Shown: piece after piece, positions 41,101 to 54,500 of the stretch
How the letters are laid out: each line of letters opens with the position of its first letter
How positions within the stretch are numbered: the stretch's first letter is position 1
Assembly (NCBI RefSeq): GCF_002288925.2
Contig: NW_022098021.1
Span: 5,520,138 to 5,584,137, forward strand
Length of the DNA: 64,000 nt
From: Delphinapterus leucas
Lineage: Eukaryota > Chordata > Mammalia > Artiodactyla > Monodontidae
Direction: 5' to 3'
Program-made: the position numbers and the translations under genes
The notes under the pieces: model-generated
Database searches by the model: none
Seen by the model: only the letters and a program-made list of their open reading frames with translations
What the model was told of the DNA's origin: nothing

Positions 41101-44100
41101 TCGCTAAAAAATTCAAAGGAATATGTCTGTCTGGCTGTTATGTCTTAAGACTGGGCAGGAAACTTACCTGTCATAGCCTTTGAAATGTTCACGTTGGAAT
41201 TTTCCTTATTATTAAGCATTGTCTTTGAGGCCCTAGCTAGGGTAAAAAAAAAAAAAAAAGTTAAAAGAGAAGATGCTATTTACAATGGCTTCAGAATATC
41301 AGTACCTAGGAATAAGCAGAACAAAAGATGTGTAAGATATCAGTGGCAGAGATTTACTAAGAGGTGTTAAATAAGATAAATATAGAGAGTGAAATACGAT
41401 ATTCATGAATAGGAGGACATAATGGTTGCCATTTTCGTAAACTAATCTATAGATTAGTATAATTTCAGTCAAAGCACATGAGCTATTCTTACTCTTATAC
41501 TTCTGACACCTAATTCGTGTCCTAACAATTTAATTGTTAAGGGCTCAGTCCCATAAGACCACTCCTTCTTCAGATGCCAGCTGAAATGGGGTACCCAGGC
41601 TACTCAAACTTCTCTCCGGCCAACTACAATTTGGGGGTTTCCACAACATGCCCTCAGGTTCGGCGATTAGCTGGAATGACTCACAGAACTCGGGAAAGCA
41701 CTTTGTAAACTGTTACTGGCTTATTATAAAGAGTACAACTCAAGGAACAGCCAAATGGAAGAGATATATGGGGCAAAGTGTGGGGATAGGGTGGGGTGTG
41801 GGGAACTTGCATGCCCTCTCCAGGTATGCCACCCTCCCAGCACCTCATCATGCTCACCAACCTGTAAGCCCTCTGAATCCCTCTGTTTAGGAATTCTTAT
41901 GAATGTTTCATTGTCTTGGCGTGGTTGATTAAATCTCTGGCTCTTCGTGATTGACTCAGTCTCCAACCTCTCTCTCCTCTGTGGAAGGTTGGGGGATTGG
42001 CTGAAATTTCCCCACTTCTAATCAAGATTTTATTTTATTTTTTTATTATATTACAGCATAGCAGAGCTTTTCATAGTATATGATAAATATATCAAAGAGT
42101 AAAGGTCCAAGACTACCTGAAGCACTTTGAAGATTATGATGAGGGTTCTGGGTGTATTGGGGAGGGGAGGCTTGGTTTGAGTCTGTAGTAACTGAAACAG
42201 TGTCGTAATGGCACTGGGTTAGACAAATTGATTACTGGAACAGACTAGGGAGAACCTAGACACATTCTGTGATAGAGGTGGCTAATCAGTGGGGAAAGGA
42301 AGGCATTGGAAAAAATGGTTTTCTTTATGGTAAAAGATTGTATTGTTACAATTGTATCATGATCTCAAACCACATGCAAAAACCAGTTCCAAATAGATTA
42401 AGAATTTAAATGTCAAAAGCAAAACTTTAAAATTCGTACAATGAAATACAAATGAGTAAATTTAATCTTTCCGTAGAGAAAGATTTCCTATACTGGAGGC
42501 AAAAATTCTTGACTCTTAAAGAAAGTACTGATGAATTTTACTGAATTACGGTTAAAGGGACTTCCCTGGTGGTGCAGTGGTTAAGAATCTGCCTGCCAAT
42601 GCAGGGGACACGGGTTCGAGCCCTGGTCCGGGAAGATCCCACATGCCGCGGAGTGGCTGGGCCTGTTCACCACAACTACTGAAGCCCGCACACCTAGAGC
42701 TGGTGCTCCACAACAAGAGAAGCCACCGCAACGAGAAGCCCACGCACCACACAAAGAGGAGCCCCTGCTCGCCGCAACTAGAGAAAGCCCGCACGCAGCA
42801 ACGAAGACCCAAGGCAGCCAGAAATTTAATTAATTAATTTAAAAAAATTAAAAACACTCCAAAGATATCTATAGTAAAGAAAAAACTTGAAGAAGGTATT
42901 TACACAATTGACAAAGAAAATAAAAACCACAAATTAGTAAGAGCCTGAAAAAAAAAAACCAACAAAACAGAAAAATGGCCAAAAGGTAGGAATAGGCATT
43001 TCAGGAAAGTGGAAATTCATACAACGAAAAATCTACGAAGAAATGTTGAACATCACTGATGATTAGGGAAAGACAGATAAGATATCATTGGGAAGTCTGA
43101 CCATGTGCATGTGCAGTCTTAGGATATGGATCCACAGGCTCTCCAGTACATTGCTGTTGGTTGTGTAAATTGGTGAATGTGTTATCACTTCGGAAAATTC
43201 CTGAAGTTGAATATCTGTGTACCCCGTGATCTAGCAGTTCTGCTCCTAGATATAGGTAAACTGTATATTTTTAACTAGAAAATGTATAAAGTATCCATAA
43301 TATCACTGCTTACAATAGCAGAAACTTTGATCAGTCCAAACGCTCACCTTGAAGGACAGTGGGTGAATTAACTGATACTGTCAGACAATGGAATATTACA
43401 TAGCAGTTTAAATGAAGAAAGTACACTTCATAAAGAAAGCAGTAATATGGAAGAATCTCAGTAATGTAATATTAAGTTTAAAAGTGAGCTGCGAGAGACT
43501 ACATAGAGCATGATACCTTTTTATAAAGTTGAAATTTATGTATGTATTTACATTATCAGTAAATGCATGTGTATATGCATATATACATATACGTAATAAA
43601 CTTTTGAGGAATACATATAGGTATAATGAAACTATAGAAACGGAAGGAGGAGAGAGAAGGAAGGCAGAGGTTGGTAGAGAACCATGTATTTAGATGACCG
43701 TTCAAGTCAAGGTCTGAGGCTTCGTTGTGTGTGTGCCGAGCTTGCGGATGCTTCCCGTGTTATTAAGAAGAATCAACTGAATAAAAGCAGGCCATGCATG
43801 GACACGAACTACTGATTTGAGTGTCACAAACTGAAGATTGTGGTTAATCCAATTCTGTGCGCCCGTGTTCAAGCAAGGTTTAATAAGTGGTTTTTTCTGT
43901 CGCTTGTCTCACTCTGATCTTTTTTATGTCTCATGTTTACTATTAACCTTTGACTCATTTTGACTCATTTATTAATGTTGGTCTTACTGACTTTTTCCTT
44001 TCCCTTTTCCTTTCCGTTCTTCATACTTCCATCAGATTAGGACTTCTCAACTCAAATTATAATTTATTTCCTGTAGGTCAGTGGTTCTCAGCCAGGAATG

Positions 44101-47100
44101 ATTTTTACCCCTCATGGGTCATTGGGTCATTTGGCAACGTCTGGAACATTTTTGATTGTCACAGTTGGCAGCGGGGTGCTACTGGCCACTAGTGTGTTGA
44201 GGCCACGGATGCTGCTAAATACCCTACAGTGCACAGGACAGTCCCCGACAACAAAGGATTGTCTGGTCCAATATGTCACTAGTGCTGAGCTTGAGAAACT
44301 CTGCCATAGGTTTACCATGGTGAGCCTCAGACATTCAGTATCTTAGATCCAGTCTCTCATTCTCTATGTTCTTTGAGGGGACGTTGGGTTGAATAGAGGA
44401 AAGAAACTAAAATTTTCTTTATCATTATTTTTAATGTTATTTGGTTGAACTGAGCCCCAGACTAAATATTGGGCTAAATTAAGGAGTGCATTTGTCTGGG
44501 ATCTTCCAAGTTGGTTTTCTTTACTTTGATGCCAAACAGTGATTGAGACACCCCTGTTCCCTTTATTGGTACTTAATTTTGTGTATTTGTTAAACTGAAC
44601 TAGAAACAAAACAGCAGAACAACAAATGAATATTCCTGTTTATTAAGGGAAACATTTGGTTTTCAAGGTTAATATTAGGCCACATATGATTATTTCAGAG
44701 TAGACTGGGAAATGTAGGGTTAAAAGATGATTTTCCGAAAAAAGGTTAAAATCAGGATGTACAGATATAAAAAGGAGAAAGTACTAAAGATTTTATTTAA
44801 GTTGTGAGGGAGCCAATCCTATATTACAAAACACATCATAAATGAGGAATATTGAAACAAGTGTGTAAACTGTCTTTTCCACAGGGGAGGAGGGAAGTCC
44901 GTCGAGCCTTCACCAGACAGAATTGCCTATAGACGAGAATTATTTTGCAGTGCGGTATTTATCAGTTATTTACAGCTTAACAGAGGTGTAAAATATCTCC
45001 CACAGAATCAGACTCCAGAGGGTTATCCTTTAGACAGTGCACCGTTTTCCACTGAAGCACAATTGTTTTCCTTCAGTGTGTAGAATTCATGACTTGCTTA
45101 AAAGTAGACAGAGGGAGAAGGGAGTTCAGAGCATAAGATTTTTAGCTTATTGTGGCCCTCACACAGTCTCTTTGTCACACTGATGCTCTGAGTACTGGTG
45201 TTTGGTGTAGTAAATTTCAAGTCCTTGTTGTTGGTCTGTTAGCTGTCTCACCACTCTTTCCATTTGTTTTAGCTCACTGGAAGCAGTCTCATCCATAATT
45301 TTGTAGTAAACATGCCACATCTTCTGTAAGATCTTTCCTAATACCCTTGGAACTGGCTTTCCTTTCCATGGCTTTGTATTTCCATGTGTAGTGGCTCTCA
45401 AAGCACTTGACCCAACAGCAACTTTTCATTATCACCTGGGAACTTGTTAGAATTGCAAATCCTTGGGCCCTGGTTTAGACCTACTTACTGACTCAAAACT
45501 CTTTGCATGGGACCCAGCAAACTGTGTTTTAACAAGCCTCTAGGTAATTCTGAAGGGTGCTAGAGTTTAAGAACCAGTGCCATGGTGAATTGTACTTTTT
45601 TAAAAGCTATTTTGCTTGGTACTGTATTGTTTTATGTAAATCTCAATCCTTTTTCTCTAAGCCTCTTGATAAGAACCCGTATTTCATTAATATGTGTTCA
45701 CTAATACATAGTGGATACTCAATATATTTTTACTAATTTGAAATTAATTCCCTTATTAAGTGCTCCTTATCAAAAAACTAGGAAACAACATTTATTCATC
45801 ATTTGTTTCTTTGTGGAAATTGAACTGATTGTTCAAATAAAAAATAGTAAATGGGCAAAAGTTACAGCTATATTCACTTGTGTGTATATTTCCCTTATAC
45901 CGCCTTTCTTCCATAGAACATGCCTTGACCTTGGTTTGAAAGTTAACAATGAATTGATGTTTGTTTTTCACTACGGCCAAAATTCGATCTAGGGGTTAAG
46001 AGCACAAGACTACAGAATCAGAATCCTGGGTTTGCATCTCAACTACCTCTCTAGATGTGTGATTTTCACTTTCCTTGTTTATGAAATAGGGAATCCTATC
46101 TCATAGAATTGTTTCAAGAACTAAGAGATAATGAGTGTAAATATTTGGTAAAGGCAGAGGGGTCATTTTGGACCTGTCTTCTGGAATTTCTTAATGACGT
46201 TTCACTTGTATTTCTTAATAGGAAATACAGGGGAACATGGCAGGCGTAGTGGTAAAGCTGTTTTAGTTTTTTTCTTTTGTGTTTTGCTGGGTATTCAAAC
46301 TGCTATTCCAATGAATGGTTTGAGAGTTTGATACAGATTGCTATATTTGTACATATAAATCGATATACATACACAGACATAGTACATATACACTGCAGTT
46401 TATTGTTATTTGTTTTCAGTTTCTTTAAAAAAGAATTTCATATACTTAACACCATTGTCTAAATATGTTTTTACAAAATAAGATGTTTAAAGACAAAAAC
46501 TGTCTTGATTTTTATTTTACATCAGAATCAGAAATGGTTAATATCTCATAAGTGATCATGCAAATTGTTTCTAACAGCTGAGAAGCAAGAGTGGTGTGCT
46601 ATTATAAAAGACAAATATTTTTGAGTGCATGAAACCTAGTTGTTCTTTTGTTGTTTTATAATGCCTGTTTTTATTGATAGTGAGACGAGCGTGTCCTATA
46701 GAATTGTTATAAATGTTGACACTGTTCTAGAATACAGTGTGTTTGATATCTGGTTTATAGAGTTGGTTTCTTCTTCATTACTTTGAGATCTGAGAGATTT
46801 GTGAATGTCTGCAAGTTAAAGTCATCTTCTTATGAATTACTCTAGCAGTCCCTACAGAAGTTGACAGCTACCATAGCCTGTTCCCTCTAGAACCACTGCC
46901 ACCACCCAACCGGATACAGAAATCAAGTAATTTTGGATACATTACGTCCTGCTACAAAGCTGTAAATAGCAAAGATGATCTGCCTTATTGCCTTCGGAGG
47001 ATACATGGTAAGGAAGATAAATTATCCTCTTTTCGGAGCATATTAGTGAGGCTAAGATTATTCATAGATTCCTAAATGAGTTTATTTAACATGAATTTAA

Positions 47101-48504
47101 AGGATAATACATATATTATTTCATTTGGAAATTAGTATTTCATAAGTGATGTATAACATGGCTTTTTCTGCACATTTCTTTTTTTTTTAATTAATTAATT
47201 TATTTATTTTTGGCTGCGTTGGGTCTTTGTTGCTGCGTGCAGGCTTTCTCTGGTTGTGGCGAGCAGGGGCTACTCTTTGTTGCGGCGTGTGGTCTTCTCA
47301 TTGCGGTGGCTTCTCTTGTTGCGGAGCACGGGCTCTAGGCGCGGGCTTTAGTAGTTGTGGCTTGTGGGCTCTAGAGCTCAGGCTCAGTAGTTGTGGCGCA
47401 CGGGCTTGGTTGCTCCGTGGCACGTGGGATCTTCCCGGACCAGGGCTCGAACCCGTGTCCCCTGCACTGGCAGGTGGATTCTTAACCACTGTGCCACCAG
47501 GGAAGCCCTCTGCACATTTCTAATGAAATAAGGGGGAGATGTCATTTACAGGTTAGCAGAAAATTTTTTCTTTTTCAGGTTTTCGTCTTGTTAACACAAA
47601 GTGCATGGTATTGGTGGACATGTGGAAGAAAATCCAGCACTCAAATATCGTGACCTTGCGTGAAGTGTTTACCACTAAAGCTTTTGCAGAGCCTTGTGAG
47701 TGACTTGTAATGGTCTTTTTGCTAGTGGGCTTCATTATTTGAAGCCAGATTGCAGTAATGAGTGTTTGTGTTTTATTTTAAGCTCTTGTGTTTGCATATG
47801 ATTTCCACGCTGGAGGAGAGACTATGATGAGCAGACACTTCAATGACCCTAATGCAGATGCCTATTTCACAAAGAGAAAGTGGGGTAAGAAAAAGATTCA
47901 AGCAAGCTGTGTTTGACAGATGCCTTTGCTCTGTGGAAGAGTAGTTTTGTATTTTAAAACACATGTAAATTTAGCCCTGTAATCATTCAGTGTAAAGACC
48001 CTATTGCATTTTAAAAAGAAATACCTTAAAGAAATGGAGTCAATATGTAACAAGTTAGGAAATAACATGTTATGTACATGTATAGACTGAGATGAAGGTG
48101 GGTTATGAAAGACTCATGTAAATACCTGAAATTTAAGTAGCTGAGAATACGATAAAAGGCTTTTTTTCCTCTTAAAATTTTTTTTCTTTAAAAAATATAA
48201 TGCTTTCTGGGGCTTCCCTGGTGGCACAGTGGTTCAGAGTCCACCTGCCAATGCAGGGGACGCGGGTTCGTGCCCCGGTCCGGGAAGATCCCACATGCCA
48301 TGGAGTGGCTGGGCCTGTGAGCCATGACCACTGAGCCTGTGCGTCCGGAGCCTGTGCTCCGCAACGGGAGAGGCCACAACAGTGAGAGGCCCGCGCACCA
48401 CAAANNNNNNNNNNNNNNNNNNNNNNNNNNNNNNNNNNNNNNNNNNNNNNNNNNNNNNNNNNNNNNNNNNNNNNNNNNNNNNNNNNNNNNNNNNNNNNNN
48501 NNNN

Positions 48505-48536
<32 letters not shown>

Positions 48537-51500
48537 ATGCTTTCTGAATAAAGATGGTTTGGAAAATTCAGTAAATTGAAAAGTAATCCCTGTAACTTCA
48601 CCACCCAAAGCACGTCTCTTGGTATATTTCTTTCTAGTCTTGGTTTTTTTGTTGTGTTTTGTTTTGTTTTGCATACTCCAGTGTGACGGTGTGTCATTTA
48701 TCAATATGTAATTATTTCCCTAAACAAATGCTTTTGCTTGAAGGTGGGATTCTGTGTTCCTTAAGGAGCTAGTCTTCAAAATAAATTTTCAGGTAACTTT
48801 TACTTAAATGGGGAATTTTTTTTTTTGCCCCTTTCTAATATTTACTTAAAGAATTGTTTTTTAGTTCAAATATTGCAAAGAACCAAAATATTTTAATTAC
48901 ATCCTCACAAATGATTATTAAAGGGTAAGTTGTTTCAGAGTAAAAATAAATCCATTTTGTTGTGTCTATTAATTAGTTTATGTTTTGGGGGAAGGAAGAA
49001 TGTATGTATCATTTTCTTGTATGGGGGCAGGAAAGAAACATTACGTTCTTGGCAGTGGTTTTTAATTTGTTAAAGATTTTCCTGAATATATCCTGAGAGG
49101 AAGTAAGGAGGGAGAAGACTTGAGTCCACATTCCAGTATCTTTTGGATCATGACTCCTTTAAGAACTGGCATTATGGATAAAAAATGTATTCTGTTTACT
49201 TGTAACTGTGCTTTCTGACAGTTGAAAGAAGAAAGCTGTGGTTACATGGCTGTTTCACATTAAAAATCTGGTCACATAGTGTGGTCATTTGTTTCCTTTT
49301 GCCATGTCATCTGTAGCACATACATAATTTTGTTGAAGGGGATGTGGTATAACTTTTCCTACAGATGAATATAGCTGTAGTTGTTCAAGTTTATTTTAGT
49401 AATAACACCTGTGAAGTGACTGTTGGCTTTAATTTACAGCTGGGTTTCTCAGCCTCAGCACTGCTGACATTTGGGGCTGGATAATTATTTGTGCGGGGCC
49501 GTTCTGGGCATCGCTGGGTGTTCAGCTGCATCCCCGCCATCTACCCACTAGGTGCCAGGAGCAGCCCCTCCTCCAGTTGTGACACCAAAAATATCTCTAG
49601 GTACCTCCAAATGTCCCTGAGGGGGCAACACGGACCCCTGTTGAGAACCACTGATTTATAGCACTCCTTTCCAGTTTTTTTTTTTTTAATCTTAATTCTG
49701 TTTTTTGGTGTTGTCTATTTGATATATTATGTTTACATTTTCCTAGGAATCAGTTCTTTTTCTAGTATTGTTTGAATGGTAGTAACTTCCCTAAATGTAC
49801 CATATATACTTTAATTTACAACAATTTATATAATACAAGGCAATCCTCTGTTTTTCCAATATGAATATTAAAAAAAGAAGGAAAAAAGAGCCAGTGCTTG
49901 TATAAACTTATAGAGACATAAATGGAAGTATAATGCTTTCTTATACTATTTAATTTGTTAATTTAAAACAAACTTAAAAATCGCATATTGTAATAAATAT
50001 TCTAATAAGAAAGTGGCAATAATAATAGCGTACCATATAGGGACTGTGATAAGAGGTTTAAAATGACATAATGTGGGTAAAGTAACTAGACAGAATCTGG
50101 CACACAGTGTGCACTAAATATTTGCTATGAATATGTAGCTATAAATATTTGCTATAAATATTTCTTTTCCTTATTACCACACTTATTAAATAGTTTTATT
50201 TAAACTCTTCATGGTTGTCTTTGATGTTGTCTTGACATTTATCACTAGAGCTACTTTTTGAGTCATCTATCACTGTTTTCCAGATGGTATTATCTTTAGT
50301 TCTGTCTAAATTGAGGGATAGCAGTTTTTGAATTTTGTATTTGCTCTTCCTTATTTGCTATTTATTATCTCTACAATTAACCATTTAACTGTGTTGCTTT
50401 TATAACTGATTCAGAAAAGGTTTGTTTACAACCATATGAGCGCTTGGATTTATAAAGTCATATTCCCTGAAATAATTACAAAGTCTAGATTAAACTTATA
50501 CGGCTTCTTTTCTGCTGACTAACAGTGACCCAGAAAGTAGTATCAAGAAGCACTTAACAAGAGTTGATAGAATCAAAAGGATTACTTTTCATGGTAGACC
50601 AGATTATTTTTGTGTTTCTTCATTACACATAAGTGACCTTCAGTGTTTTACATTTATGTTTTCTGTGAATTGGATGTCATTTCATCTAACTGACTTGGCT
50701 ATAATAGGGGAGGCTGAGCAGTATGAGGAGAATAAGAAAACACTCAACATAAATCATGGTAGAGACTTTTGTTTCCCTCAAGCCACAGTTGTGTAGTTCC
50801 CACACACCTGAATGGTAGTATAGGCAAGGGTTAGCCACACTTTAAGAAAAATAATCTCTGCAGTTCCTGTTTTTAATCTGAGCTCATTTATTTGGCTCAC
50901 AATTAAGTATAAATTCTTACTTTAAATAATTTTTGTGCAATAATTATAATGGTCACAGAAAAGAGAAGCTCAGTGAGAGCTCTGCTGCTGCTAACAATAT
51001 AAAGGTATAATATAAATAAGAAAATTTGGGTTTGTTTCTTAAATTCTTCTTGGTTTGCATGTTTTAGTCTTTTAGTTAATTATTTAAATGAAGATGCCAT
51101 TTTTTATTTGCTTTTATAGGTCAACACGATGGACCGTTGCCCAGACAGCATGCTGGGTTATTGCCAGAATCTCTTATTTGGGCATATATTGTCCAACTGA
51201 GCTCTGCATTGCGTACCATTCATACAGCAGGTTTGGCATGTCGAGTTATGGACCCAACAAAGATTCTGATAACTGGCAAAACAAGGTACTAGCATTTTGA
51301 GTTTTGGCTTCTTTATTGAGCATCTAACCTATGACAGCTTAGTAAGCATAGCATGATGCTTTGTTTTAATTCTACCTTTTCATATATTCCATCCAGAAGA
51401 ACTGCCGTGACTTTGAGTTCATTTGTAAGTTTTCTTAAAATGTTGAATTCTTAATAAGATGCCTGGTTATTAACCAAGATCCTGTGAGGGTTTGGGAGGT

Positions 51501-54500
51501 ATGTATGGTTAAGGTTGGGGGGATAGCAAACAGTGTCAGTACAACTTTTCTGTGTACAACTGTGGTTCTCACATTTTGTCACGAGTCCCAGTATTCTGGA
51601 GGGCTTAGCATAGGCTGTTGGGCTCCACCCCCAGTGTTCTGATTCAGGAAGTCTGGGGCGGGGCCTTAGAATTTGCATTTCTAACAAGTGCCTGGGTGAC
51701 TGATGCTGTTGCTGCTGATTGGGTTTCATGCTTTGAGAACCAGTGATAAAGGGTTAAGTAACACAGACCTTGACTTCACTAGAGTTTTATTTGAGTTGCT
51801 GAAATTTTGAGAGTTGTCTTGGGTAGCATAGCATAAAGAGCTTAAGGTCTAGTACCAGGTTACCTGGGTTCATATCCTGGCTCTGTTAGTTACTTAATTA
51901 ACATCTATGTGTTCAGCAGTCTGTGAGACAGGTACTGTTATTATCTCCATTTTCCATATTTGTAAGGTACCTGCCTCATAAGATTATCGAGAGGATCAAA
52001 TGAATTACTACATATAAAATGCTTTGAATGTGCCTAGTACATGTTAAGAAGCTAACTAGTTCTCTTTTCATGAATAACTAATAAAGAAGCAGCTCGGTTT
52101 GGTGAAAAGACCACTGGCCTGGTAGTCAAAAGATGTGTTATAGTCCTGGCTTTATCCATTCCTGACTTTTATAACCATAGGCCCATCACTTGATGTCTGT
52201 GATGTCATCTCTGAAATGGTGATTGATAGAGGTTATGGGGGGTAGGACAGGAGGTAAGACTGGATAGGATTCTGAGATCCCTCCTAATATCATAAGAAAT
52301 GTTCAATTTCCAGTAGTATATAATTTTTTTAAATCTCATTTTAATTATTTTCTTTAAATTTTCTGGTCTTTAAAGGTTGCGAGTAAATTGTGTTGGAGTT
52401 TTTGATGTTTTAACATTTGATAACAGTCAGAATAATAATCCATTGGCATTAATGGCTCAATACCAGGTGAGTAAGAATTAACATGGATACTTAATAACTT
52501 AAGGCTTGATTTTTTTTTTTTTAAGATAAATTTTGTTTATTTTAAAGTTTTTCAGGGTTTTAAGTCTAGATTTCAGTTTATGCTGGGGGTGGTCTCTATG
52601 CAAACTTTGAACGTGTATTTTCTTAATCCCTGTGCTGTGTTTAGTGTAGAGCCCTTATACGTTGGCATATACAGAATTAATGACAGTGTCAGAGACTCCA
52701 GCTGTTTGAATGAAAATGCATTTATTTGACAAGGAAATTTGTCCTCGGCATAGATTAAAACAATTAGTCAGCTGAATGAAATACATTAAATGACATTTTA
52801 CTTTATTTTCACTTTTTAGTGTGTTAAAATCACACCTGTTATTTTTACTTTTAGAATAGTTGTCCCACTATCCAAAATTTTTATTTTCAAAGGAAAATTT
52901 TTGTATTGCTGTTTTCTAAATGATTTTTTTTCTTTTGCTTAACCAAAGCCTATCACTCACTTCTTGTACATTATTAGAATTTGGTTATAGTCTGACTTCA
53001 TCATAATATTGTGGACTTAGGTCCCATTTTGTTCTTAGCTATTTAGTTTTTATTTCTTGATTAACACAATGTGTAGCAGAGTAAGAACCTACCTCTGCAA
53101 GGAGCATTAAGTGTAGTTGCTTTTGCTTTGATTACCCTGTGCAAGTAATGTAGCTATTTAAAGTAAATACTTCGTATCATTCAGTTTGTATTCATATTTT
53201 TTGGAGGGTATGCAGTTGTCATTTTAAGACAATGTTAGTTTCTTTCATGTAAGAAATCTTTGTTGTTTCTGAACATTTATTAACTTACAGAGGTTTGATG
53301 TAAGGCAGAATCACTTGTTTACATGGAGAAACAAGGAGGAGAATACCTTCCCTTCCCACTGTCCTTCTCATTTCATTCTCTTTTCTTGAAATCTTTGAAA
53401 GATTTTAGTTCACTTTATGAGACAGAATTTCAGAACAAAAGGAAAGGCCAGAAGGAGAAGTAGAGTCCAGGTAGTTTTTAGTATTACAGTTGATTCATGC
53501 ATAAACCTCTTCCTTTGCTACTGGACCGTGGACAGTGCAGTCCCCAGACTCAGAGCCACTCATCACATTCAGTTGTATGCAGCCTTTACCCAGCTTCTTC
53601 CCCTCTGCTGGTGCCCACCTACCCCCAGCAGCAGCCAAGCTGTTCTGGTTGGTAGCGCCATCTAGTGGGATCTCCAATGGAAGAAACTGGCTACCCACCC
53701 TCCCAGCCCCCAGCCCCCAGCCCCCAGCCCTAGCAGCTTTCTTCTGCAGAAGGGAATTTGCTCCCTCTTTCTTATCCAGGTTGGTTGTTTCTTAGCTGTT
53801 TTCCTGCTTATCTTCTGTCTTATACTTAGTGCCTAACTAATGGGCTCTGAAAATTTTTCTTCATAATCTTTGTGCTCCTGAAAGTGACTGGTTATTGACT
53901 GTTAAAATACTAGTGATCTTTATATATCCAGGAAAATAATATTAAACTTTTAAAGAGAAATCAGACATTATTTAGAACCAGTGCCATCAACCTCTATTGC
54001 AAGTATTTGGAAACCCCATGTTTCCAGTTTTGTTTTTTACGTGCAGTCTCACGGTATCTCTTCAGTCTTTTCTATTCTGAATAGTTCCTTTTTCTTTTTA
54101 ATTACTCGTATAAGATAAGACTAGTTTGATTTTGTTTTTCTGTGAGTATCACATCAGTGTTGTTTTCCATTTTTTATTTGCAAATGTCTGTATTTGGAGT
54201 TATATTATGGGTTGTGTAGTTAGTTACCTTGAAAAACAACTCTTCATAAGAAAAAATAATCCCAGAGTTTCAAAACAAATAACTTTAAAGTAAGGATTTG
54301 GGGCAACTTGGTAAGTTAGGAACTGCCTTCATTCATAAACTTAGGCTACTTTCAACCAGTCGTCACCCTCCCTTTATTTTTCAGCGGTAAAAGTTGTATC
54401 AGGTTTTCTTTTCTTTCCTTTTTTTGGAGTGGGTATATATGTGTAGATTTTCCATATAGTTTATATAGTAAGGTAAAGGAGAGCATTAAAGGTAGTCCCA

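Larger units (their letters stand above)
40380..46845 (+). other. PAN3 intron, 6.5 kb
   Basis: The contents are mostly repeats: MIR (40690-40925), L1 fragments with an inserted CHR-1-like SINE (41180-43720), an unassigned old repeat (41500-42035), MER20-type and MER5-type hAT fossils and another MIR. The stretches 44310-45380 and 46170-46840 show nothing I can name. The intron ends at the NAGNAG acceptor. Confidence 0.85.
47885..51119 (+). other. PAN3 intron, 3.2 kb with assembly gap
   Basis: Holds the CHR-2-like SINE with a 100-N gap (48210-48533), a MER20-type hAT fossil (49438-49653) and AT-rich sequence. A short AT-rich near-repeat (aaatatttgctat and variants) occurs at about 50117-50162. 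No gene in 48550-49430 or 49660-51119. Confidence 0.85.
51286..52375 (+). other. PAN3 intron, 1.1 kb
   Basis: Begins with the weak donor gtacta and ends ggtctttaaag. Most of it is covered by a MER5-type hAT fossil (51558-51745) and one or two MIR elements (51828-52255). Confidence 0.85.

Noticed and set aside
41441..41458. Perfect 18-bp palindrome actaatctatagattagt
   Set aside because: Sits in a degraded L1 ORF2 segment whose ancestral sequence is already near-palindromic (tctatagat); probably chance.
47227..47523. 98-codon Ala/Cys/Gly-rich open frame
   Set aside because: Entirely within a CHR-1-like SINE read in reverse. The same kind of frame recurs at every CHR copy (10312-10674, 31931-32187, 42552-42837, 62861-63241).
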